A DNA stretch of 64,000 nt from Mesorhizobium jarvisii (lineage in GTDB: Bacteria; Pseudomonadota; Alphaproteobacteria; Rhizobiales; Rhizobiaceae): positions 1 through 64,000 of the forward strand of contig NZ_QZXA01000004.1 in the NCBI RefSeq assembly GCF_003601985.1, written 5' to 3'. The notes under the pieces were generated by a model that saw only the letters and a list, made by a program, of their open reading frames with translations, made no database searches and had not been told where the DNA came from. A program made the position numbers and the translations under genes. Shown here piece after piece: positions 8,216 through 15,746 of the stretch (position 1 is its first letter; each line of letters starts with the position of its first letter).

Positions 8216-10201
8216 TCAAATAAGCGCGCGCGGGATTTTCTCCTCGAAATTGCGCTTGAAGACGATTTTTTCACCCTCATAGGCCTCGATTCTGGCGCTG
8301 ACGATGAAGTTTTGTGCGTCCGATCGCATCTCGGCCCATGTCTCGGTACGCACCGACCATCCATTTCGCGACAGTGTCTGCGTCCAGTGTGTTTTCCCCG
8401 AGGCCGACAATGGATTGTCAGGATGGATAGCCCAGGTCTCGCGGGCGATGCTGCCATTGACCAGGCCGTGGTCGAGATCACACACCGCGCCGAAATCATC
8501 CGCGATGGAAAGCGTGACGATTCCGGTCTTTTCGTCGCGATCGACATGGCGCTCGGAGTTGGCGGCACGGATCGTCTCGGTCGCCCAGGGCGTAGCACCT
8601 TCCGGCTCGGCGAACGTCGCTTCGTCGCCTTTTGCCAGTGGGCGTAGCGGCAAGGCAAGTTTCGCCGCCGACAAGCTCAGCTGCACCGGCTCCGGCGACG
8701 GCCAGATCATGGGCCAATAGGCGTTCGACACGGCGATGCGCAGGCGGTGGCCGGTCGGCACGCGGTAGGCGCATTGATCGAGCACGACGCGCGCCGACAC
8801 GGTCTCGCCAGGCACCAGGGCCTGCGGGAATTCGTGCGAGTCGCGATGCGTCAAATTGAGCACGCCATAGGAGATCAGTTCGGAAGCGCCGTCGGGATGC
8901 ACGTCGCACAGCCGCACCGCGATGTTGGCCTGCGGGCGATCGGAGGAGAGAGTGACTTGGACTTCCGGCGCGCCGACAATATCGATGGCCTCGGTGAGCT
9001 CCGGCTGGTCGAAACAGACAGACAAGGCATCGTCGGGACGCTGGTCGCCCGGCAATTCCGGGCCGAAGGTGAACGGGAAATATTCGCCGCCGGCCAGCCC
9101 GCAATTCTGCAGCGAGGCAATGATGGCCGGTTTGCTCCCCTTGGGCAGCAGTTCGATGGCCTGGGTCTTGATCGCGGGTGACGGCCATTGTTGCTCGGCC
9201 ACCCAACGGCCGGGCCGCTCGGGATGCCAGCGCGCCGGGCGCACGCTGTCCAGCACATAGGCGCGGTAGGCGGGATCGTCCTCGACGCCGGTCTCGGCGC
9301 CCTTCAGCCAGTGGTCCCACCAGCGCAGCGCTTCCTGCAGGAAGCCGATGGCCGGCTGGGGTCCGGCATAGTGCGGGTATTTGTGGATCCAGGGGCCGAC
9401 AATGCCCTTGACCGGCGCTTCGATGTTGGTGACGAGGTGCGAGATCGTGTTGCGGTAGCCGTCATGCCAGCCGCCGATCGACAGCACGGCGGCCTTGACG
9501 GCCGAAAAATCCTCGCAGATCGAGCCGCGCTTCCAATAGGCGTCGCGGTGCTGGTGGCTGAGCCACAGCGGCAAAAGGAAGGGCTGGTTCTCCAGCCGGG
9601 TCAGCCACAGATCGCGCCATCTGTTGTCGCCGGCGATCAGCGGGTCCGGCGGCCGCGACGAGTAGGAGAGCATAGTCGAGGCCCAGCCGAAATTCTCGAT
9701 CAGCAGGCAGCCGCCCTTGTAGTGGATGTCGTCGGCGTAGCGGTCGACGGTCGAGCACAGGCTGATCACCGCCTTCAGCGCCGGCGGCTGCTTGGCCGCA
9801 ACCTGCAGGCAGTTGAAGCCACCCCAGGAGATGCCCATCATGCCGACATTGCCGTTGCACCAGGGCTGGGCCGCCGCCCAGGCGATGACGTGGCAGGCAT
9901 CCTGCAACTCCTGTTCGGAATATTCGTCGTCCATCAGCCCTTCGGAATCGCCATTGCCGCGCATGTCGACGCGGATCGAGGCGTAGCCGTGGCCGGCGAA
10001 ATAGGGATGCGTCAGCTGATCGCGAAAGATGGTGCCATCGCGCTTGCGGTAGGGCAAATGCTCGAGAATGACAGGCACTGGTTCGTCGCCGGCATCCTCC
10101 GGCATCCACACCCGCGCCGATAGCCGGCAGCCATCCGGCATGACGATGCCCATATCGGGGAATTCGACGACCTTGCGGGGAAATTCGGTGATGGTTTTCA
10201 T
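8216..10201 (-). CDS. CocE/NonD family (S15-type) alpha/beta hydrolase
   Basis: A 661-residue serine hydrolase. The first half is the alpha/beta-hydrolase catalytic domain, with the nucleophile elbow GISWGG (Ser about residue 125), the RVDMRGNGDSEG block common in CocE and X-Pro dipeptidyl-peptidases, and a helical cap. The second half (from about residue 350) is the beta-rich PepX_C-like domain. The family cleaves peptides, amides or esters such as cocaine and beta-lactam esters. I chose the ATG at 10201; a longer frame adds 10 poor residues. It sits upstream of the peptide-type importer on the same strand. No signal peptide is visible, so it probably acts in the cytoplasm on imported compounds. 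Confidence 0.85.
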   Translation of the reverse strand: MKTITEFPRKVVEFPDMGIVMPDGCRLSARVWMPEDAGDEPVPVILEHLPYRKRDGTIFRDQLTHPYFAGHGYASIRVDMRGNGDSEGLMDDEYSEQELQDACHVIAWAAAQPWCNGNVGMMGISWGGFNCLQVAAKQPPALKAVISLCSTVDRYADDIHYKGGCLLIENFGWASTMLSYSSRPPDPLIAGDNRWRDLWLTRLENQPFLLPLWLSHQHRDAYWKRGSICEDFSAVKAAVLSIGGWHDGYRNTISHLVTNIEAPVKGIVGPWIHKYPHYAGPQPAIGFLQEALRWWDHWLKGAETGVEDDPAYRAYVLDSVRPARWHPERPGRWVAEQQWPSPAIKTQAIELLPKGSKPAIIASLQNCGLAGGEYFPFTFGPELPGDQRPDDALSVCFDQPELTEAIDIVGAPEVQVTLSSDRPQANIAVRLCDVHPDGASELISYGVLNLTHRDSHEFPQALVPGETVSARVVLDQCAYRVPTGHRLRIAVSNAYWPMIWPSPEPVQLSLSAAKLALPLRPLAKGDEATFAEPEGATPWATETIRAANSERHVDRDEKTGIVTLSIADDFGAVCDLDHGLVNGSIARETWAIHPDNPLSASGKTHWTQTLSRNGWSVRTETWAEMRSDAQNFIVSARIEAYEGEKIVFKRNFEEKIPRALI

Positions 10202-10298
10202 GGGTGCGCATAACGCCCCGCGGCGCGGCAAGTTTCAATCGCCATTCGCGACTGGAGCAGCGAATTATGCGACCTGTGCCGTTACCTGCGGCACAACC

Positions 10299-10892
10299 TC
10301 AGTTCAGCGGAATGTCGTTTTCGCTCTTGCTCGCCTGGTAGGCGTCGGACAGTTCGTCGTAGCGTGCCGAGATCTTGCCGATGCGCGTTTCCAGCCGCTG
10401 ACGCTGCGCGTCGGGCAACGCCCGTACCATCCTGCGGATCGAAAAACTCTTCCAATAGGCATTCTCGGCATTGTAGCCGCCGGGGTCGAGGGTGAAGACC
10501 TCTTTTAGGATTTTCAGATCGTGCGGGATCGCAAAACTGTCGCGCGAATCCTCGTGGCTGAACAGGTAGTAGAAATTGTCGAAGCCGGTCCAGGTGATCG
10601 CCGACAGGCAGAGCGAGCAGGGTTCGTGCGTGGCGACGAACAGCGCATCCTTGGTGTCGACGCGCTCGGCCCTCGGCATCTCGTAGAACCGCTTCAGGCA
10701 ATGCACCTCGCCGTGCCAGAGCGGGTTTTCCATCTCGTTGTTGGTTTCGGCAAGCACCAGCGAGCGGTCGTCCTTGCGCAGGATCGCCGCGCCGAACAGC
10801 TTGTTGCCGTGGGCGACGCCTTCCGCCGTCTTCGGCACGATGTCGTGCTCGATCACGTCGAGCAGGCGGTCGATCAGCGATATATCGGTCAT
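10299..10892 (-). CDS. CDA-fold nucleoside/nucleobase deaminase
   Basis: A 197-residue zinc deaminase of the cytidine/deoxycytidylate fold. It has the catalytic HGE (His-Gly-Glu in place of the usual HAE) at about residues 60-62 and the zinc-binding PCSLC (P-C-x2-C) at about 91-95. Downstream is an FYYLFSHEDSRDSF stretch that I recall only from one subgroup of COG0590 deaminases. Bacillus GuaD shares this fold and deaminates guanine, but a TRZ/ATZ-type guanine deaminase is already encoded at 23642. The substrate is therefore open: adenine, a nucleoside or a ureide-related amine. It follows allA by 11 nt as the last gene of the minus-strand ureide operon. Confidence 0.8.
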   Translation of the reverse strand: MTDISLIDRLLDVIEHDIVPKTAEGVAHGNKLFGAAILRKDDRSLVLAETNNEMENPLWHGEVHCLKRFYEMPRAERVDTKDALFVATHEPCSLCLSAITWTGFDNFYYLFSHEDSRDSFAIPHDLKILKEVFTLDPGGYNAENAYWKSFSIRRMVRALPDAQRQRLETRIGKISARYDELSDAYQASKSENDIPLN

Positions 10893-10903
10893 GGGGAAAG
10901 CTT

Positions 10904-11395
10904 TCAGGGGAGATGGATCTCGTAGGCGTGCGAAAAATGGAACTCTTCGAGGTTGGAGCCGTCGCCGCCACGGTCGACGATAAGGAAGTCCTGGGGCTCG
11001 CCGAGCGGCGTCAACACGCCGTGCCAGAGATTGCGGGAATAGTTGATGCCCTGTCCGGGCGCGGTGATGAAGGCGTGCGGCTCGCCCGGCCCCTCCTTGC
11101 CGTCATGGCAGACGACAACCAGGAACGGACGCGGCGACAGCGGAATGAAGGCCTGGCTGCCGAAGGGGTGGCGCTCGACCATGGTCAGTTTCAGCGGCAG
11201 TTCGTAAGGCGTGCCGCGCACCATCGAGATCAGCACGCGCGCGTTCGGCCCTGTGGCCTCGGCGGTCGCCAGATCGTGGTAGCGCTCAGCCTTGCCGCCA
11301 TTGATCGGGTAGTGGTTGTCGCCACCCATGTCGATGACATCGCCGAAGGGGGCAAAGGCCTCACGGGTCAGCTTCTGTGCTGTGATGCGGGTCAC
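10904..11395 (-). CDS. allA: Ureidoglycolate lyase
   Basis: A 163-residue enzyme of the ureidoglycolate lyase family, which splits ureidoglycolate into glyoxylate and urea. Family blocks visible are AFAPFGDVID near the N-terminus, MVERHPFGSQAFIPL in the middle and GVNY/LWHGVL-like GINYSRNLWHGVLTPL later. It has a GTG start at 11395 that overlaps the allE stop as GTGA, so the two are probably translationally coupled. The 163-residue length is normal for the family. The position directly behind allE supplies its substrate, ureidoglycolate. Confidence 0.92.
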   Translation of the reverse strand: MTRITAQKLTREAFAPFGDVIDMGGDNHYPINGGKAERYHDLATAEATGPNARVLISMVRGTPYELPLKLTMVERHPFGSQAFIPLSPRPFLVVVCHDGKEGPGEPHAFITAPGQGINYSRNLWHGVLTPLGEPQDFLIVDRGGDGSNLEEFHFSHAYEIHLP

Positions 11396-12255
11396 CGCGC
11401 GCGACCGCCGATACCGGCCCCGCCGAGCTTGGCGTGCCGGTTGACGTCCTTGTAGAGCAGATAGCGGAACTTTCCCGGGCCGCCGGCATAGCAGGCCTGC
11501 GGGCAGAAGGCGCGCAGCCACATATAGTCGCCGGCCTCGACCTCGACCCAGTCCTGGTTGAGGCGGTAGACCGCCTTGCCTTCCAGCACATAGAGGCCGT
11601 GTTCCATCACATGCGTTTCGGCGAACGGAATGACCGCGCCCGGCTCGAGCGTGACGATGGTCATGTGCATGTCGTGGCGCAAATCGGCCGGGTCGACGAA
11701 GCGTGTCGTCGCCCAGCGGCCTTCGGTGCCCGGCATCGGTGTCGGTGCGATATCCTGCTCGTTGGTGAAGAAGGCTTCCGGCATATCGAGACCGTCGACC
11801 ACTTCGTAGGCCTTGCGAATCCAGTGGAAGCGGACCGCCGCCTTGGCCTCGTTGCGAACCGTCCAGCCGCTCGCCGGCGGCAGGAAGGCAAAGCCACCTG
11901 GCCGCAACACATGCTTCTTGCCGGAAAGCAGAACGGTCAGTTCGCCCTCGACCACGAACAGGGCGCCTTCTGCGCCGGCATCGGGTTCCGGCCGGTCGCT
12001 GCCGCCGCCGGGCTCCACCTCGACGATGTATTGCGAGAATGTCTCGGCAAAACCGGACAGTGGCCGCGACAGGATCCAGACGCGGGTCTTGTCCCAGAAC
12101 GGCAAGGCGCTGGTGACGATGTCCTGCATCACGCCCTTGGGGATGACGGCATAGGCCTCGGTGAAGACGGCGCGGCCTGTCAGCAATTCAGATTGGCCGG
12201 GATGGCCGCCATGTGGTGCGTAGTAGGTGCGCTCTGGCATCCTGATCGTATCCAT
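11392..12255 (-). CDS. allE: (S)-ureidoglycine aminohydrolase, bicupin
   Basis: A 287-residue bicupin of the AllE/UGHY (YlbA) family, which releases ammonia from (S)-ureidoglycine to give (S)-ureidoglycolate. It opens with RTYYAPHGGHP, a family hallmark. The first cupin covers about residues 60-150 and the second about 190-270, with the metal site in the second (ETHVMEHGLYVLEGKAVY). It ends on allA by a 4-nt GTGA overlap and begins 10 nt after the PuuE-UraD gene. Its presence implies that allantoate is degraded by an AllC-type amidohydrolase rather than allantoicase. No such gene is in the window. Confidence 0.92.
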   Translation of the reverse strand: MDTIRMPERTYYAPHGGHPGQSELLTGRAVFTEAYAVIPKGVMQDIVTSALPFWDKTRVWILSRPLSGFAETFSQYIVEVEPGGGSDRPEPDAGAEGALFVVEGELTVLLSGKKHVLRPGGFAFLPPASGWTVRNEAKAAVRFHWIRKAYEVVDGLDMPEAFFTNEQDIAPTPMPGTEGRWATTRFVDPADLRHDMHMTIVTLEPGAVIPFAETHVMEHGLYVLEGKAVYRLNQDWVEVEAGDYMWLRAFCPQACYAGGPGKFRYLLYKDVNRHAKLGGAGIGGRAR

Positions 12256-12265
12256 GGGTTCAAAC

Positions 12266-13684
12266 CTATTGCGGTAGCATGTCTCTGAGGCGGAGCAGCG
12301 CGATGCGCTCGACCTGTTTGCAGGCGATCTCGAATTCGACGCAGCGGCTGTTTCCGATGCGCGCCTCGAACTCGGCGAGGATTTCCTCCTTGGTCTTGCC
12401 CTTGACCGCGATGATGAAGGGGAAACCGAAAGTGGTGACGTAGGCGGCGTTGAGCTTGGAGAACAGTTCGCGTTCCTTGTCGGTCAGCGCGTCGAGGCCG
12501 GCGGAGGCTTGTTCCCTGGTCGATTCCGCCGTCAGCCGCCTGGCCTTGGCCAGCTTGCCGGCAAGATCGGGATGGGCGTTGAGCACACCCAGCCGCTCGG
12601 TCTCGCTGGCGGCGCGGAAGATGCGGCAGAGCGCATTGTGCAGGCCGCCGGCCGTGTCGTGCGCCTGGCCCAGCTCCAACTCGTAGGCTCGCTCGGCAAT
12701 CCAGGGCGAATGCTCGAACACGCCGCCGAACGTGTGGACGAATGTTTCGAATTCCATCTTGGAGGGGCGCAGCGCCGCTGGCTTGTAGGGATGGTTCTCC
12801 TGCCAGTGCTTGGCGATGTCGATGCGCCGCGCCAGCCAGACCTTGTCATGCGATTTGACATAGTCGACGAAGCGTTTCAGCGCCGCGACCCGGCCCGGCC
12901 GCCCGACGAGGCGGCAATGCAGGCCGATATTCATCATGCGCGGCCGCCCGGCCTTGCCCTCGGCATAGAGCGTGTCGAAACTGTCTTTCAGATAGGAAAA
13001 GAACTGGTCGCCCGAGTTGAAGCCCTGCGGCGTGGCGAAGCGCATGTCGTTGGCGTCGAGCGTATAGGGGATGATGAGCTGCGTGCCGCCGGCATGCTCG
13101 AACCAGTAGGGCAGTTCGTCGTCATAGGTATCGGAGACGTAGTCGAAGCCGCCTTCTTCGGCCACCAGCCGCACCGTATTGACCGATGTGCGGCCCGTAT
13201 ACCAGCCGGTCGGGCGCTGGCCCGTCACCTCGTAATGCAGTTTGATCGCCGCTTCGAGGTCGCGGCGCTCATCCTCGGCGCTATGATCGCGGTAGTCGAT
13301 CCACCGCAGCCCATGCGAGGCGATTTCCCAGCCGGCGTCCTGCATGGCCGCGACCTGGTCGGGCGAGCGTGCCAACGCTGTGGCGACGCCGTAGCAGGTC
13401 ACAGGGACTTGGCGTTCGCTGAACAGGCGCAGCAGCCGCCAGAAGCCGGCCCGCGCGCCATATTCGTAGATCGATTCCATGTTCCAATGGCGCTGTCCCA
13501 CCCATGGTGCGGCACCGACGATCTCCGACAGGAAGGCTTCCGACGCCTTGTCGCCATGCAGCACGCAATTCTCGCCGCCCTCTTCGTAATTGACGACGAA
13601 CTGCACGGCGACATGCGCCCCGCCGGGCCATTTCGGATCCGGTGGATTGGCTCCGTAGCCGTGCATGTCTCTTTCGTAACGCAT
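12266..13684 (-). CDS. puuE: Fusion of PuuE-type allantoinase and OHCU decarboxylase (UraD)
   Basis: A 472-residue two-domain enzyme. Residues 1 to about 300 are the polysaccharide-deacetylase-like allantoinase PuuE, beginning with RYERDMHGYGANPPDPKWP and carrying a SHGLRWIDY segment. Residues from about 308 are the OHCU decarboxylase domain, with NAHPDLAGKLA and a FSKLNAAYVTTFGFPF block. The C-terminal half makes S-allantoin from 2-oxo-4-hydroxy-4-carboxy-5-ureidoimidazoline and the N-terminal half hydrolyses allantoin to allantoate, so two successive steps are joined in one chain. It is the first gene of the minus-strand ureide operon and diverges from uraH, the step before. Confidence 0.93.
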   Translation of the reverse strand: MRYERDMHGYGANPPDPKWPGGAHVAVQFVVNYEEGGENCVLHGDKASEAFLSEIVGAAPWVGQRHWNMESIYEYGARAGFWRLLRLFSERQVPVTCYGVATALARSPDQVAAMQDAGWEIASHGLRWIDYRDHSAEDERRDLEAAIKLHYEVTGQRPTGWYTGRTSVNTVRLVAEEGGFDYVSDTYDDELPYWFEHAGGTQLIIPYTLDANDMRFATPQGFNSGDQFFSYLKDSFDTLYAEGKAGRPRMMNIGLHCRLVGRPGRVAALKRFVDYVKSHDKVWLARRIDIAKHWQENHPYKPAALRPSKMEFETFVHTFGGVFEHSPWIAERAYELELGQAHDTAGGLHNALCRIFRAASETERLGVLNAHPDLAGKLAKARRLTAESTREQASAGLDALTDKERELFSKLNAAYVTTFGFPFIIAVKGKTKEEILAEFEARIGNSRCVEFEIACKQVERIALLRLRDMLPQ

Positions 13685-13886
13685 TGCCCCTCCTGCCGGA
13701 CACTGCCGGAAGTTGTGATCAGGATAGTCGAAAGGGTTGCCGCCGCATTCCCTTGAAATTTTTGAAAGTGTTTTTGTGCCGCTCCGCTCGACCGGGACTT
13801 ATGCATCGCCTTTAATTGGCGCACAATTCATTGCTTTGTTCGACTGTACCGGGCCAGTTCGTTCATATTGGAAATGGGAGGCGCCA
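13685..13886. promoter_or_regulatory. Divergent promoter region between the ureide operon and uraH-xdhABC
   Basis: This 202-nt non-coding stretch separates two operons of one pathway that are transcribed away from each other. It is locally A+T-richer (about 13750-13850) than the genes around it. I could not pick a convincing operator or -35/-10 pair. A shared regulator acting here would be expected; the nearest candidate in the window is the LysR gene at 21369. Confidence 0.5.
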
Positions 13887-14261
13887 GTGGCAGAAACGTC
13901 GAAAGCCGATGGCGGACGTCTGACGACGCATGTCCTCGACACCGCGACCGGCAAGCCGGCGGCCGGGTTGTCGATCGCACTCTATCGTCTCGACGGTTCG
14001 GCGAGGACACATCTGAAGACGGTCGCAACCAATAACGACGGCCGCTGTGACGCGCCGCTGTTGGTCGGCGCCGAGTTCCGCGCTGGCGAATACGAACTGG
14101 TGTTCGCGGCCGGCGACTATCTGCGCGGCCAGGGCACAAAGCTGCCCGAGCCGGCCTTCCTTGACAGCGTGCCGATCCGTTTCGGCATGGCGGAGGCGGT
14201 GCACTATCACGTGCCATTGCTCATTTCGCCCTATGGCTATTCGACCTACAGGGGGAGCTGA
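13887..14261 (+). CDS. uraH: 5-hydroxyisourate hydrolase (transthyretin-like)
   Basis: A 124-residue enzyme that hydrolyses 5-hydroxyisourate, the product of urate oxidation, to OHCU. Family signatures are [14 protein letters not shown] at the N-terminus (catalytic His) and the terminal [18 protein letters not shown]. The GTG at 13887 is chosen because GGGAGG lies five bases upstream and the protein then has the normal family length; a longer open frame upstream is not needed. It is the first gene of the uraH-xdhA-xdhB-xdhC unit, with 3 nt to xdhA. Confidence 0.94.
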   Translation: MAETSKADGGRLTTHVLDTATGKPAAGLSIALYRLDGSARTHLKTVATNNDGRCDAPLLVGAEFRAGEYELVFAAGDYLRGQGTKLPEPAFLDSVPIRFGMAEAVHYHVPLLISPYGYSTYRGS

Positions 14262-14264
14262 GGC

Positions 14265-15746
14265 ATGGCCAAGGTCAATATCCGCAACGAAATCCGCTTC
14301 ATCCTCAATGGCAGGGATGTCGTGCTGTCCTCGGTGGCGCCGGACGCGACCCTGCTCGACTGGCTGCGGCTCGCCCGTTCGCTGCGCGGCACCAAGGAAG
14401 GTTGCGCCGAGGGCGATTGCGGCGCCTGCACCGTTCTGGTCGGCAGGCTTTCGGCCGGCCGGCTGGTCTATGAAAGCGTCAATGCCTGCATCCGCTTCCT
14501 CGGTTCGCTCGACGGCACCCATGTCGTGACGGTGGAACATTTGCGTGGTCAGCCCGGCCAGTTGCATCCCGTCCAGCAGGCGATGGTCGATTTTCATGGC
14601 TCGCAATGCGGCTTTTGCACGCCGGGCTTCGTCATGTCGCTCTATGGCCTGTGGATGAAGTCGCCGGATCCATCGAACGCGGCGATCGAAAAGGCGCTGC
14701 AGGGCAATCTCTGCCGCTGCACCGGCTATGAAGCGATCATGCGCGCCGCGCACGCCATCTCCAGCTACGGCAAAGCGGGGAAGGATCCGCTGGCTGTCGA
14801 GCGCAAGGCGATCACGGCGAGGCTGGAAGCCTTGCGGGACGGCGCGCGGGTCGAGATCGGTTCGGCCAGGGCGCGGCTCATCGTGCCGGCCAATGTCGAC
14901 GATTTCGCCACTGTGCTCGACCAGGAACCCGGCGCCACCATCGTTGCCGGCGCGACCGATGTCGGCCTGTGGGTGACCAAGCATATGCGCGACATCTCTC
15001 CGGCGGTCTTCATCGGCAATCTCGATGGGCTGTGCACCATCGCCGAAGACAAGGGAGTCATTTCGATCGGCGCCGGCGTCACCTACACCGAAGCCTTTTC
15101 GACGCTGTCGAAACGCATCCCGGCGCTGGGGCCGCTGTTTGACCGCATCGGTGGTGAACAGGTGCGCAACATGGGCACCATCGGCGGCAACATTGCCAAC
15201 GGCTCGCCGATCGGTGACACGCCGCCGCCCCTGATCGCGCTCGGCGCGCGCCTGACCCTGCGCAAGGGCAAGAAGCGGCGCACGATCCCGCTGGAAACCT
15301 TCTTCATCGCCTATGGCAAGCAGGACCGGCAGCCGGGCGAATTCGTCGAGGCCGTGCACGTGCCCGTGCCGGCCAAGGGAGAGAAATTTGCCGTCTACAA
15401 GATCACCAAGCGGCGCGACGAGGATATCACCGCTGCGCTTGGCGCCTTCTTCCTGACGCTGGCCAAGGACGGCACGGTCGCCGATGTGCGTATCGCCTAT
15501 GGCGGCATGGCAGCGACGCCGAAGCGGGCGTCCTTTGTCGAAAAGGCGCTGCTCGGCAAGCCATGGACCGAAGAGACGGTCGAGGCGGCGATGGCACAAT
15601 ACGGTAGGGATTTCACCCCGCTCACCGACATGCGGGCCTCAGCCGAATACCGGGCGCTTGCGGCGCGCAACTTGTTGTTGCGTTTCTTCGCCGAGACCAG
15701 CGGCACCAGGGCGCCCTTCCAGGTGTCCCGCAACGAGGCGGCATGA
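14265..15746 (+). CDS. xdhA: Xanthine dehydrogenase small subunit (2Fe-2S and FAD)
   Basis: A 493-residue iron-sulfur flavoprotein subunit. Residues about 1-90 are the plant-type ferredoxin domain (EGCAEGDCGACTVLV). The second 2Fe-2S domain follows (SQCGFCTPGF and NLCRCTGYE, about 110-160). From about residue 200 comes the FAD-binding domain, with ATIVAGATDVG and MGTIGGNIANGSPIGD. It passes electrons from the molybdenum subunit to NAD+. The stop overlaps the xdhB start as ATGA. Length and domain order are typical of bacterial XdhA. Confidence 0.96.
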   Translation: MAKVNIRNEIRFILNGRDVVLSSVAPDATLLDWLRLARSLRGTKEGCAEGDCGACTVLVGRLSAGRLVYESVNACIRFLGSLDGTHVVTVEHLRGQPGQLHPVQQAMVDFHGSQCGFCTPGFVMSLYGLWMKSPDPSNAAIEKALQGNLCRCTGYEAIMRAAHAISSYGKAGKDPLAVERKAITARLEALRDGARVEIGSARARLIVPANVDDFATVLDQEPGATIVAGATDVGLWVTKHMRDISPAVFIGNLDGLCTIAEDKGVISIGAGVTYTEAFSTLSKRIPALGPLFDRIGGEQVRNMGTIGGNIANGSPIGDTPPPLIALGARLTLRKGKKRRTIPLETFFIAYGKQDRQPGEFVEAVHVPVPAKGEKFAVYKITKRRDEDITAALGAFFLTLAKDGTVADVRIAYGGMAATPKRASFVEKALLGKPWTEETVEAAMAQYGRDFTPLTDMRASAEYRALAARNLLLRFFAETSGTRAPFQVSRNEAA

